Shown here: positions 47,549 to 58,266 of the stretch, piece after piece
How positions within the stretch are numbered: position 1 is the stretch's first letter
Layout of the letters: every line of letters starts with the position of its first letter
Translations under genes and position numbers: made by a program
Assembly: GCF_014698835.1 (NCBI RefSeq)
Contig: NZ_JACJTU010000005.1
Location: forward strand, 124,001-188,000
Reading direction: 5' to 3'
From: Nostoc paludosum FACHB-159
Lineage (GTDB): Bacteria > Cyanobacteriota > Cyanobacteriia > Cyanobacteriales > Nostocaceae
Length of the DNA stretch: 64,000 nt
The notes under the pieces: generated by a model
The model's input: only the letters and a program-made list of their open reading frames with translations
Database searches by the model: none
What the model was told of the DNA's origin: nothing

Positions 47549-47584
47549 TGAAGACGTTAGAGTTGAAATTTCTGAGTTCAAACT

Positions 47585-47884
47585 TTAGTATCGGTTCCGA
47601 GAGCCAGAATTACCTCGGTTTCCACCAAACGAACCTCTGTCTTCTCTGGGTCTAGCTTTGTTCACTTTCAAGTTACGTCCCATCCACTCAGCACCATCAA
47701 GAGCCTCAATAGCAGCATTTTCTTCTGCATCTGTACTCATTTCTACAAAAGCAAAACCGCGCAAGCGACCTGTTTCACGGTCAGTGGGTAGTGAAACCTG
47801 CTTTACAGAACCATATTCTGCAAAAACAGTATTTAAGGTCTCTTGTGTAACTTCGTATGAGAGGTTACCTACATACAGTGACAT
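47585..47884 (-). CDS. RRM RNA-binding protein, copy 3 (Rbp type)
   Basis: 99 residues. RNP2 LYVGNL (3-8), RNP1 RGFAFVEM (42-49) and a short Gly/Arg/Ser tail ([14 protein letters not shown]). It is about as close to copy 2 as paralogues get (both share [15 protein letters not shown] and DGAEWMGR), yet it is on the opposite strand. It is followed by a strong terminator and then rpsU. Its leader keeps the hairpin form with one mismatch and one wobble pair. Confidence 0.95.
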   Translation of the reverse strand: MSLYVGNLSYEVTQETLNTVFAEYGSVKQVSLPTDRETGRLRGFAFVEMSTDAEENAAIEALDGAEWMGRNLKVNKARPREDRGSFGGNRGNSGSRNRY

Positions 47885-47890
47885 AAATTG

Positions 47891-47931
47891 TTTCCAAAAT
47901 TAAAAGTGTGTAGAGATTTAAATTTCGGAGA
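47891..47931 (-). promoter_or_regulatory. Leader hairpin at the ribosome site of rbp copy 3
   Basis: On the minus strand TCTCCGAAAT (47931-47922) faces ATTTTGGAAA (47900-47891): seven Watson-Crick pairs, a G-T pair and a mismatch. The loop holds TTAAATCTCTACACACTTTT. GGAAA here acts as the ribosome site. Confidence 0.65.
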
Positions 47932-48124
47932 CAAGCCTGTCAATAACAAAGAGTAAAAGCCTGTTAATACTAAAAACAACATTTGTGTCCGATTTTTATT
48001 CTCATCTTCAACCTTAACACGAGATCCAGTTACTCTACAGAATATCTTTCTAAAGTCGGAGTCGCAGATTATACACAGAAGGATAATTTTTCTATATATA
48101 CCTTAATTTCCAGCGAACTATTAT
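47932..48124. other. Upstream region of rbp copy 3
   Basis: It holds two inverted GCCTGT(C/T)AAT blocks (47936 and 47962) resembling the TTGACAGGCTTT block before rbp copy 2. This is probably its promoter. No gene is seen. Confidence 0.45.
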
Positions 48125-48227
48125 AGACCTCTTGCAAAAAACACTTTTGCACTCTTGTGGGAAAAGGGATACATGTTAAAGGGGAAAGGAAAATACCAAA
48201 CCTTTCCCCGACTTCTGCAAGAAGTCT
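48125..48227. mobile_element. MITE-like element, copy B (103 bp)
   Basis: Same element as at 9314-9422: identical ends (AGACCTCTTGCA, TGCAAGAAGTCT) and identical interior apart from six bases missing in the pyrimidine tract (CCTTTCCCC versus CCTTTCCCTTTCCCC). Left flank is TA, right flank TT. Confidence 0.88.
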
Positions 48228-50307
<2,080 letters not shown>

Positions 50308-50364
50308 TTTTGATGTAGTTATAAATCGTTTCTAAGCTACTAGACCCCAGTTTTTATCAAACAT

Positions 50365-50397
50365 AAGGGTGTAGGTGACCAAAATCCCTACACCCTT
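50365..50397 (+). terminator. Hairpin after nifH
   Basis: AAGGGTGTAGG and CCTACACCCTT are perfect 11-bp arms around an 11-base loop, 57 bases after the nifH stop. There is no long T tract. Confidence 0.75.
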
Positions 50398-50463
50398 ACA
50401 CCCAGTCTTAACAGACAACCTTTGTGCGTAAGTCCTGTATGACTACAAACGCACAGATGAATC

Positions 50464-50642
50464 CAATGCGAGGTGCGATTCTAGACACCCCAATACGGTT
50501 CGGTTAAGATCCCCCCGCCTACGGCGACCCCCTTAAAAAGGGGGTAAAAGAGGGTTATAAGCCCCCCTTTTTAAAGGGGTTGGGGGGATCTTCGAGGAAT
50601 AAACACGTTAACCGAACCGTATTGCGTAGACACCCCGCATTG
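50464..50642. terminator. RTX3 3' hairpin interrupted by a MITE
   Basis: The left half (CAATGCGAGGTGCGATTC) and right half (CACCCCGCATTG) are separated by the element at 50492-50626. Removing the element and one copy of TAGACACCCC rebuilds a segment that aligns without gaps to the RTX4 hairpin at 54986-55019. Confidence 0.75.
50492..50626. mobile_element. MITE in the RTX3 terminator (135 bp)
   Basis: Perfect 16-bp inverted ends: AATACGGTTCGGTTAA (50492-50507) and TTAACCGAACCGTATT (50608-50623). Inner GATCCCCCC/GGGGGGATC and CCCCCTT/AAGGGGG arms add more stems. TAGACACCCC flanks it on both sides (50482-50491 and 50627-50636) as the target duplication. There is no coding capacity. Confidence 0.88.
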
Positions 50643-50674
50643 ATCTTACTTGCCGTCCAATAATGGAACGCTAA

Positions 50675-53047
50675 TTACCCTTCGACAACCACAAAATTGT
50701 TGTTGGTTAACGACAACCCACCAGATAGTTGTGCAAATTGTACTTGATCGGACCCACCTGCATTGCCATCTTTGTCAAAGAACAATGCACCTGTAGTGGA
50801 ATTATAAATAAATCGTTGAGCGCTAGTGTTTGCAGATGTTCCGATTCTAAACTGACTAGCTAAAAGTACACCTGTTGATAAACCGCCAGCAAAGCCAAGA
50901 GCCGATATCTGAATCACTTCATTAGTGGTATTGAAATCATAAATGGTATCCATGCCTTGATTAAAATGATTGAAAACGAAGGTATCAGTACCACTTCCTC
51001 CGTAAAGGCTATCATTACCCTTGCCGCCTGTGAGGATATCATTGCCACTACCACCTTTGATGGTGTTCTTACCAGTGGCGCTAGAGGCTGTGAGAGTATC
51101 ATTGCCATCGCCACCATTAAGTAAATTATCACCTGATGAATAGCTAACATCCAAGTAATCGTCACCAGCACCACCGTTGAGAGTGTTATTACCAGAGGAG
51201 TCATATCTATCGTTGCTGGTGTAGTCGAACTGAGCAGAGGCAAATAGAGAATCATTGCCATCACCTCCACACAGCAGGTTATCACCATCTGAAAAGTTAA
51301 CATTCAAGATATCGTTACCAACACCACCGTTAAGGGTGTTATTGCCAGAGATAGCATCGCCATACAGGAAATCTTCACGGTAGTATACCAAGGAGCCATC
51401 GGCAAAGAGAGAATCATTGCCATCACCTCCAGAGAGCAGGTTATTACCTGTTGAAGCGTCGAGATCCAAGTAATCATTACCTTTACCACCAATAATCGTA
51501 TCATTACCATTACTGCCACCGTAAAGTGTATCGTTACCATTAGTCCCGACAATGTTGTCGTCCTCGTATGTACCTCTAATACCTAATCGTTCGATATTAC
51601 TGTAGTTAATCTGATTTTTACCGACCATAATTGAGCCAGTGTTAGTACTGGCATTGAAAGTAGATGTGATTGCCTCAGTAGAACTGCCATAGTAGAAATT
51701 GATGTACAAAACATCGTCGTTACCTGTTCCTCCATCTACCGTTTGAGTTACTAAGGAGGAAACGACAGTAGATAATTCATCTAAAATGAAGATGTCATTG
51801 CCATCGCCACCATCTAGTAGATTACTACCTGTTAAATTTGTAACTTCAATGTCATCGTCACCAGCACCACCTTTGAGGGTATTATTACCAGACACCCCAT
51901 CAATATATGAGCTAGAAAGGACGAGTGCATCATTGCCATCTTCCCCAGAGAGTAGATTATCGCCTTTTGAATCTCTAGCACTCAAGAAATCGTCACCAAC
52001 GCCCCCAAAAAGTAGATTATCGCCTGTTGAAAGGTTAACTTTCAAGAAATCCTTACCAGCGCCGCCTTTGAGAGTGTTGTTGCCTGAGGCAAAATAGAGA
52101 CGCAAATCTCTATTTTCGTCGAAGTACTCCTCGCCTTGAGCGGAGAGTTCATCATTACCATTCCCTCCATCTAGGAAGTTATTGCCTGTTGAAATATCTG
52201 CATTCAATAAATCGTCACCAGCACCACCCTTAAGAGTGTTATTACCTGAGGCAATAGTATTTAGGTACTGGTTTCCAGACGCAAAGAGAGAATCATTGTC
52301 ATCGCCACCATCCAACAGATTATTGCCTGTTAAAAAGTCAGCTTTCAAGTAATCGTCACCAGCATCACCCTTGAGGGTGTTATTGCCTGCACCACCAATG
52401 AGAGTATCATTGCCCAGACCACCAATGAGAGTATCATTGCCGATACCACCCCTTAAAAGGTCGTTGCCACTCTTGCCGTCGATTTTATCATTGCCTCCTT
52501 GACCATTGACAACATCATCTGAGTTATCTAAACCCGTAATATTGTTGTCGAGGTCATTAAGAAAAGTGACCGTGTTCTTGATACCCAGGCTAGTTTCAGT
52601 CGAGTTGGCATCGAGAACATTAAAACTGTCCGTGATATTAGTTTGGTTATAAAAGATAATATTACCGATCGCTGGTTTTGTTCCAGAAGCTTTCAGGTTC
52701 TCCAAGTTTTCTAATTTGAAGTTTTGTAAGATGACTTTTGTATCATCTACTCCTTCAAAGGTGATTTCTAGATTGCCGCCATTCTGGGTCAGTAGCATAT
52801 TTCTGGCAGTGAAGTCTTCAAATTTGATAGTATCCACTTCGCCAATGACTGCTGCGGAAGGATTTGTGCCTTTACCCACTCCACCGAAATCAGTGATTGT
52901 ATCAGTGCCATCACCAAACTTATAAACAAATATATCGTTACCACCACCACCAGTTAAGGTGTCATTGCCGGCTTTACCGTTAATTGTGTCCGCGCTGTTG
53001 GCGCCCAGTAGGGTATCGTTCCCATTAGTTCCAATAAAATTCGTCAT
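50675..53047 (-). CDS. RTX calcium-binding repeat protein, copy 3
   Basis: 790 residues with the shared N-terminal block ([41 protein letters not shown]), a long variable middle of GNNTLKGGAGDDxL and [14 protein letters not shown] units with acidic-aromatic loops, one TSTFNASTNTGSI/YSNIERLGI unit as in RTX1, and the shared C-terminal domain ([21 protein letters not shown]). It is predicted secreted and calcium-binding. GACAGGAAAAACTT precedes the ATG. Its 3' hairpin is split by a MITE, so its mRNA end probably differs from the other copies. Confidence 0.92.
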   Translation of the reverse strand: MTNFIGTNGNDTLLGANSADTINGKAGNDTLTGGGGNDIFVYKFGDGTDTITDFGGVGKGTNPSAAVIGEVDTIKFEDFTARNMLLTQNGGNLEITFEGVDDTKVILQNFKLENLENLKASGTKPAIGNIIFYNQTNITDSFNVLDANSTETSLGIKNTVTFLNDLDNNITGLDNSDDVVNGQGGNDKIDGKSGNDLLRGGIGNDTLIGGLGNDTLIGGAGNNTLKGDAGDDYLKADFLTGNNLLDGGDDNDSLFASGNQYLNTIASGNNTLKGGAGDDLLNADISTGNNFLDGGNGNDELSAQGEEYFDENRDLRLYFASGNNTLKGGAGKDFLKVNLSTGDNLLFGGVGDDFLSARDSKGDNLLSGEDGNDALVLSSSYIDGVSGNNTLKGGAGDDDIEVTNLTGSNLLDGGDGNDIFILDELSTVVSSLVTQTVDGGTGNDDVLYINFYYGSSTEAITSTFNASTNTGSIMVGKNQINYSNIERLGIRGTYEDDNIVGTNGNDTLYGGSNGNDTIIGGKGNDYLDLDASTGNNLLSGGDGNDSLFADGSLVYYREDFLYGDAISGNNTLNGGVGNDILNVNFSDGDNLLCGGDGNDSLFASAQFDYTSNDRYDSSGNNTLNGGAGDDYLDVSYSSGDNLLNGGDGNDTLTASSATGKNTIKGGSGNDILTGGKGNDSLYGGSGTDTFVFNHFNQGMDTIYDFNTTNEVIQISALGFAGGLSTGVLLASQFRIGTSANTSAQRFIYNSTTGALFFDKDGNAGGSDQVQFAQLSGGLSLTNNNFVVVEG

Positions 53048-54727
53048 AAGTTTTTCCTGTCTAAATTAAGTTTTTTCCTAACTTGAGCTATCAATTTTGA
53101 TGCTGTTTGGAGACATCAATAATTCACCGAAAATCAAATGTTTCGGCATACTTTACTATCAGTTTTTGGGGTTAGCAATTTTCCCAATACTCGCATTGTT
53201 GACCTGCGTGCAACTAGGTCTAATGCAAACTACTTGGAACTATCTAAGTTCAACCCTTTCAATACGAGTGAATCTCTTTTTTTCACTCTCTAACCGCGAA
53301 GGTTTTCTTAGCCGTTGGTGTTGTCACAGCCATCAATGTCTAGCCAAAGGCATAGTTGTTTCAGCGGTGAAGAGGTTAAAAAGGAAGTTTTTGAGCAAAC
53401 AGCAAACTTTTTAGCTATTTTGAAAGGTCTAGCCCTACTAGTTTGAAAATAGCAAACAGTTTACAGGGAATAAAGAAACAAATCTTTATGCTTTCCTTGT
53501 GGGCGATCGCCCCAGAGTCTTTAACTTCAGAATAGGGAACATATAAATACGATCATACTAATTAAATACTGAATATTTACTTAGCTGTCTATATTTCAAC
53601 AAATATCTTTGCACATTCTTCACATGATTTTACATCCTGCCTTTCTTATGTAAATATACTGCAACTAAAATGCTGTTGTAAACACATAACTTTTCATAAT
53701 TTATGGTTTGCTGCTAAAACTCTCAATGGTACTAGTTAGTTAAATCTACCTGCAAAAACGAGGCAGACACTAAGCTAGGAAAGCTTTTTCATTATTAGTT
53801 GTGGGATTTTGCCGTGATTGAATCTCTTGAAAATAGAGACTAGGAAGGGAATACTTCATGTATTGTTAAGTAATTTATTATACATAAACGTATCTTGAAT
53901 AAGTGAGTAAGAGAGGAAACCTTTTCATTGTTGATTGTGAGTTTTTCGATGAATGACTGTCTTGAAAATAAAGACTGGGGTCTGGAGACTTATGATTGAG
54001 TAAAAAATATTTTCATACCAAAGTTGTGCGATCGCTCGTACTAACTTCTAGGTTGAAAATAGGAGACAGTCTACAAGTCAAAAGTAATAAGCAAAGAAAT
54101 TTTTTGCCTTACCTACAAAGTATTACAAGGTATTACTTGTGGTCGTTTAACTAGCAGAATAGGAAACATCTAAGTAACACCATACTAACTAAATACTGAA
54201 TATTTACTTAGATGTCTATGCCTAGAAGCAGATCTTTGCATACTCTTCATATTATTCCTTGAAAAAAGTATATGTTAAGTACTGATGTTTTAGGGGAATT
54301 AGGTGTTCAAGCGTTGAGATTTCGTCAATTTTGCTAAACAGATAATTCTGGGGAAGCCTGGATTCCTTATGGGACAATGAGCGTTGTTAATTGAAATCAA
54401 GATTTACTTATCTTTGTGTATTCTTCATACTCATCTGGGCAAACAGATGACCGAAGCAATGAGTAAAAATACATATTAAATTGGCGATCGCTGTTGTGAA
54501 AACATGTAAGGCGGCGGGAATAATTATCGTTAGAATAAGGTAATAATAAATCGACAATAAGTAATAAGAATAAGGGTTTTAGCTGAGTTGATTTTTCTTG
54601 GTATAGTTTGGTTTGATTGTGCCAACTTACTTAGGTAATTGGGAGTCGGGAATAGTGGAGAAACCTTTTTGAGGTATTTGTGGGATTGTTTAGTGTAAAA
54701 AACTAGTACGTAGCATATCTCGTAGCC
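53048..54727. other. Leader of RTX3 and repeated leader modules
   Basis: No gene is supported. An RTX-type leader runs upstream of RTX3, with a module at 53441-53640 (GAAAATAG, AATAGGGAACATATAAATACG, CATACTAATTAAATACTGAA, TATTTACTTAGCTGTCT, CTTTGCACATTCTTCACAT). A second copy of the module lies at 54050-54270 (GAAAATAGGAGACAG, AATAGGAAACATCTAAGTAA, CATACTAACTAAATACTGAA, CTTTGCATACTCTTCATAT). A short third scrap (TTTGTGTATTCTTCATACTC) is at 54413. A gene that once followed one module may have been lost. Confidence 0.7.
54166..54215. promoter_or_regulatory. Perfect 12-bp inverted repeat in an RTX leader module
   Basis: ACATCTAAGTAA (54166-54177) and TTACTTAGATGT (54204-54215) flank CATACTAACTAAATACTG. 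Related but weaker arms are in the leaders of RTX2 (about 44772), RTX3 (about 53540) and RTX4 (about 57590). It may be an operator or RNA stem; its role is unknown. Confidence 0.6.
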
Positions 54728-54965
54728 AAGCGAAAACCGCTAGAGGATGATAAAATTACAAAAGCAGACATGATTAAATTTAGTCAATAACATTTGCAAA
54801 CTATTCGCACCCATGCTGAAAACACCCACCCAGACAATGTTGCGATACAATCTTGGGTTATCTGGCTGGTGAGGGGAAGACAATACAAAATGTGTGGAGT
54901 ACCGAGGCAGGTGCTAAAATTACAGGCAACTTGATATTAGAAACTAAAAAACGCAATATGCCATC
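54728..54965 (+). pseudogene. Decayed 5' copy of the JAMM peptidase gene
   Basis: The stretch aligns with the 5' part of the intact gene at 57737, including the 30 bases before its start (AAAATTACAAAAGCAGACATG versus AAAATTACAAACGCAGACATG). Shared runs include CAATCTTGGGTTATCTGGCT and GAGGCAGGTGCT. An in-frame stop follows six codons, and there are later frameshifts. The HSHP catalytic region is not present. The relic lies upstream of RTX3 just as the intact gene lies upstream of RTX4. Confidence 0.85.
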
Positions 54966-54985
54966 TGACTGTAAATTAAGCAATC

Positions 54986-55019
54986 AAATGCGAGATGCTA
55001 TTTTCAACACCTCGCATTT
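54986..55019 (-). terminator. 3' hairpin of RTX4
   Basis: AAATGCGAG pairs with CTCGCATTT around a 16-base loop, 31 bases after the RTX4 stop. It is the intact form of the hairpin split in RTX3. Confidence 0.72.
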
Positions 55020-55049
55020 TCCAAGTTTTTAAATCATGGAATCCTAAGC

Positions 55050-56948
55050 TTAAACAACCACAAAATTATTATTGGTTAGTGACAACCCAGCAGATAGTTG
55101 TGCAAATTGTACTTGGCTATATGTACCCCCACTGCCATCTTCGTCAAAGAACAATGCACCTGTCGTAGAGTTGTAAATCAATCGTTGAGCAATTGTTGTT
55201 GCAGATGCTCCGACGGTAAACTGACTAGCTGAGAGTACACCTTTACCACCAAAATCGTAGCCAACACCTATGCTAATCACCTCATTAGCTGCATTAAAGT
55301 CATAAATAGTATCTACTCCTTGATTGAAACTCTTGAAACCAAAGGTATCGATACCGCTTCCTCCATAGAGGCTATCATCGCCTCTGCCACCGATAAGGGT
55401 ATCATTGCCATTACCTCCTTTGAGGATGTTATTACCAGAGGCATCCAGGGCGGAGATATAATCATTGCCATCACCTCCAAACAGCAGGTTCTTGCCTATT
55501 GAACCATCAGCATTTAAGGTATCGTCACCAGCACCACCCTTAAGGGTGTTATTGCCAAAAGATTGAGAGTCGTTTTCAACTTTGTAATATGTATCTCCGA
55601 AGTCGCTGTAGTTATAAAAATATGAGCCAGAGATATCTAGATAATCATTACCATTGCTACCATCGAGCAGGTTATTGCCTTTTGAACCGCTAGCACTCAA
55701 GGTATCATTGCCATTACCACCGTTGAGGGTGTTATTGCCTAAGGAACGAGAGTCGAAATTAAAGGTAGGAACACGTCCGTATGAGTCTTCCTCCTGCTGG
55801 TAGGCACCAGAGACGGAGACATAATCATTGCCATCGCCCCCAGAAAGTAGATTATTGCCTTTTGAACCACTAGCACTCAACTTATCATCGTCAGCACCAC
55901 CGCTGAGTAGGTTATCGCCTGATGAATAGTTAGCATTCAAGGTATCAAAACCAGCACCTCCTATAAGGGTGTTATTGCCTAAAGCGCTATAGTCGCTATG
56001 TGTTTCATACTCGTAGTAAGCAGAGATGTCTAAAAAATCACTACCATCGCCACCATCAAGCAAGTTCTTGCCTGTTGAACGGCTAGCACTCAAGGTATCA
56101 TGACCAGCGCCACCGTTGAGGGTATTATTACCATCTGAGCGAGGCTTGTTGTATATAGGGTCGCTATAGAATTCGTAGTAGGTATAGATAGAAAGCAAAT
56201 CATTGTCACTGTCACCATTGAGCAAGTTATTACCTGCGCCACCAACGAGAGTATCATTCCCCGCACCACCAATGAGAGTATCGTTGCCTGTTCCACCTCT
56301 CAAAAGGTCGTTGCCACTTAACCCACGAATTTTGTCATTACCTCCCTGACCATTGATGACATCATCTGAGTTATCAAAGCCTTTAACATTATTGTTCAGG
56401 TCGTTAAGGAAAGTAACTGTATTCTTGTTGAAAATAGTGCTTTGGTTGGAGTTGGCATCGAAAACATCAAAGCTGTCAGTAGTGCTAGTTTCTCCATAAA
56501 ACACGATATTGCCTAAGTCTACAGTGGCTCCAGTCGATTTACTGAGATTATCCAGGTTTTCTAAGGCAAAGTTTTGCAGGATGACTTTGACTTTATCTAC
56601 TCTTTCAAAGGTAATTTCCAGATTACTGCCATTCTGGGTGAGTAATAGATTTCGTGCTGTCAAGCCATAGTTTTGAAATATTAGGGTATCAACTTCGGCA
56701 ACAGCCGCTGCTGTTGGGCTTGTTCCTTTACCAACACCACCAAAATCGGTGATTAAATCAGTGTCGTCGTTCAAATTATAAAAAAATATATCTTTGTAAA
56801 CAAATGTATCTTTGCCACCTCCACCAGTCAAGGTGTCGTTTCCCTCTTTGGATGTAATGGTATCGTTGCCTAATTGACCGTTAATTGTATCCGCTAAGCT
56901 GCTGCCATTAAGAGTATCATCACCATTAGTTCCATTGATATTCGCCAT
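55050..56948 (-). CDS. RTX calcium-binding repeat protein, copy 4
   Basis: 632 residues. The N-terminal block is shared but the most diverged of the four ([45 protein letters not shown]). The middle has [19 protein letters not shown] and GKNLLDGGDGSDFLDISAY units with Tyr/Asp/Glu-rich loops of varied length (for example YYEYETHSDY). It lacks the TTTFNATTN unit. The C-terminal domain is shortened around VGYDFGGKGVLSASQF but keeps the LTNNNFVVV tail. It is predicted secreted and calcium-binding. AGGAAGG precedes the ATG. Upstream is a full-length leader and then the intact JAMM gene. Confidence 0.92.
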   Translation of the reverse strand: MANINGTNGDDTLNGSSLADTINGQLGNDTITSKEGNDTLTGGGGKDTFVYKDIFFYNLNDDTDLITDFGGVGKGTSPTAAAVAEVDTLIFQNYGLTARNLLLTQNGSNLEITFERVDKVKVILQNFALENLDNLSKSTGATVDLGNIVFYGETSTTDSFDVFDANSNQSTIFNKNTVTFLNDLNNNVKGFDNSDDVINGQGGNDKIRGLSGNDLLRGGTGNDTLIGGAGNDTLVGGAGNNLLNGDSDNDLLSIYTYYEFYSDPIYNKPRSDGNNTLNGGAGHDTLSASRSTGKNLLDGGDGSDFLDISAYYEYETHSDYSALGNNTLIGGAGFDTLNANYSSGDNLLSGGADDDKLSASGSKGNNLLSGGDGNDYVSVSGAYQQEEDSYGRVPTFNFDSRSLGNNTLNGGNGNDTLSASGSKGNNLLDGSNGNDYLDISGSYFYNYSDFGDTYYKVENDSQSFGNNTLKGGAGDDTLNADGSIGKNLLFGGDGNDYISALDASGNNILKGGNGNDTLIGGRGDDSLYGGSGIDTFGFKSFNQGVDTIYDFNAANEVISIGVGYDFGGKGVLSASQFTVGASATTIAQRLIYNSTTGALFFDEDGSGGTYSQVQFAQLSAGLSLTNNNFVVV

Positions 56949-57736
56949 AACTTTTACCTTCCTAAAAGGATTTTTCGAGTAATATCAAGTTCGGAAAATT
57001 ACCTATAATTCAAAGTTATCCGCATTTGTCCTTCTCGAAAGTTCTCTTCGCATTTGGCGCTCCCCAACAGTATTTGCGAAACCCTGTAGGATCTTGCTAA
57101 AGACTTTTCTTTGCGTCAGCTTTAATTATTAAGTATTCAATCGAACCTGTATAATTTCAGTTGCAAATAATCGGGTTAATAATAATTTGAAAGCCCAAAG
57201 AGTTTACTAAAAGTTAACGCTTTCGACAGATTTAATTTTGCACAAGATTGGCTCTGAGCAAATTGCAAGTAGTATTTATCGAACTATCTCGAACTATCTA
57301 AGCCTTAAGCACTGTACAAATTTCTCATAGTTGGGATTCAGTGGCAAAACAATTAGTTTTGGTTTGATTTCAACCATGCTTCATCACTAGCTCAGGGAAG
57401 TAGTTAGCGTAGGTATCGCTGAAAAACAGTTAAAAATCAATCTGGAATGCCCTCAACCCACAACCTATTAATTGGTTTGTCAATGCATAAGTCTTAATGT
57501 TTTCAAAATAGGAGCTGCGGACTGGAAAACGAATACTTTCATGCCCTCATTGTGCAATCGATCGCCTAAACATCTAGCCTGAAAATAGAAAACATTTAAA
57601 TAACCCTATAATAAGTAAATACCGAAATATTTAATGGAATGTCTATTTTTTAATAAAAATGTAATATTTTTAGTAGGTGGTGAAGTATTGTATCGAAACG
57701 AGAATCCCTAGAGATTGCAAAATTACAAACGCAGAC
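56949..57736. other. Conserved leader of RTX4
   Basis: This holds the same boxes as the other leaders: ATTTTTCGAGTAAT beside the ATG, AACTATCTAAGCCTTAAGCA and ACAAATTT (57290-57323), TTTGTCAATGCATAAGT (57476-57492), CTGAAAATAGAAAACATTTAA (57582-57602) and AATACCGAAATATTTAATGG. Its far end carries the start of the JAMM gene on the other strand. No separate gene is supported. Confidence 0.7.
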
Positions 57737-58195
57737 ATGATCCGATTGAGCATAGAACACTTAGAAACGATTCGCAGCCATGCGGAAAACATCTACCCAG
57801 AAGAATGCTGTGGTATAATCTTGGGTTATCTGGCTAGTGAGGGCAAAACGACAGTAGAAGTAATGCCCACAGAAAATGCTTGGAATACAGAGGCAGGTGC
57901 TGAATTTTCAAGCGAACGCACAGTAGAAAGTAAAAAACGGCAGTATGCGATCGCACCTGAAGTAATGTTACAAGCACAAAAACAAGCACGCGATCGCTCC
58001 TTGAATATTATCGGCATTTTTCACTCCCACCCAGATCACCCTGCCATACCTTCAGAATGCGATCGCTTGTACGCTTGGCAAGGATACTCGTATATAATAG
58101 TTTCCGTCCAAAACGGCAAAGCCACCCAAGTGCGAAGCTGGAGTCTTGATGATACTCATCAGTTCCAAGCAGAAGCAATTGAAAATATAACTTAA
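57737..58195 (+). CDS. JAMM/MPN-family (M67) metallopeptidase
   Basis: 152 residues. The zinc site is complete: E22/E23 in YPEECCG, H96 and H98 in FHSHPDHPAIPS, and D109 in SECD (the E-x-HSHP-x7-S-x2-D signature). Bacterial JAMM proteins cut ubiquitin-like fusions or release cysteine from a sulfur-carrier protein (as Mec does with CysO). MoeB-rhodanese follows after 71 bases on the same strand, a known pairing for sulfur-carrier chemistry, though no carrier gene is in the window. The ATG at 57737 is favoured because the decayed copy keeps the same ATG and upstream sequence. Confidence 0.92.
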   Translation: MIRLSIEHLETIRSHAENIYPEECCGIILGYLASEGKTTVEVMPTENAWNTEAGAEFSSERTVESKKRQYAIAPEVMLQAQKQARDRSLNIIGIFHSHPDHPAIPSECDRLYAWQGYSYIIVSVQNGKATQVRSWSLDDTHQFQAEAIENIT

Positions 58196-58266
58196 CGGGT
58201 TAATTTCAAGACAGATATCATTTTTCGATAGGATTAATATTCCTGCTCTTGCACAAGACTACTGCT

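Noticed and set aside
53097..53414. 105-codon plus-strand frame upstream of RTX3
   Set aside because: It lies in the conserved leader, has no family match and is not kept open in the other leaders.
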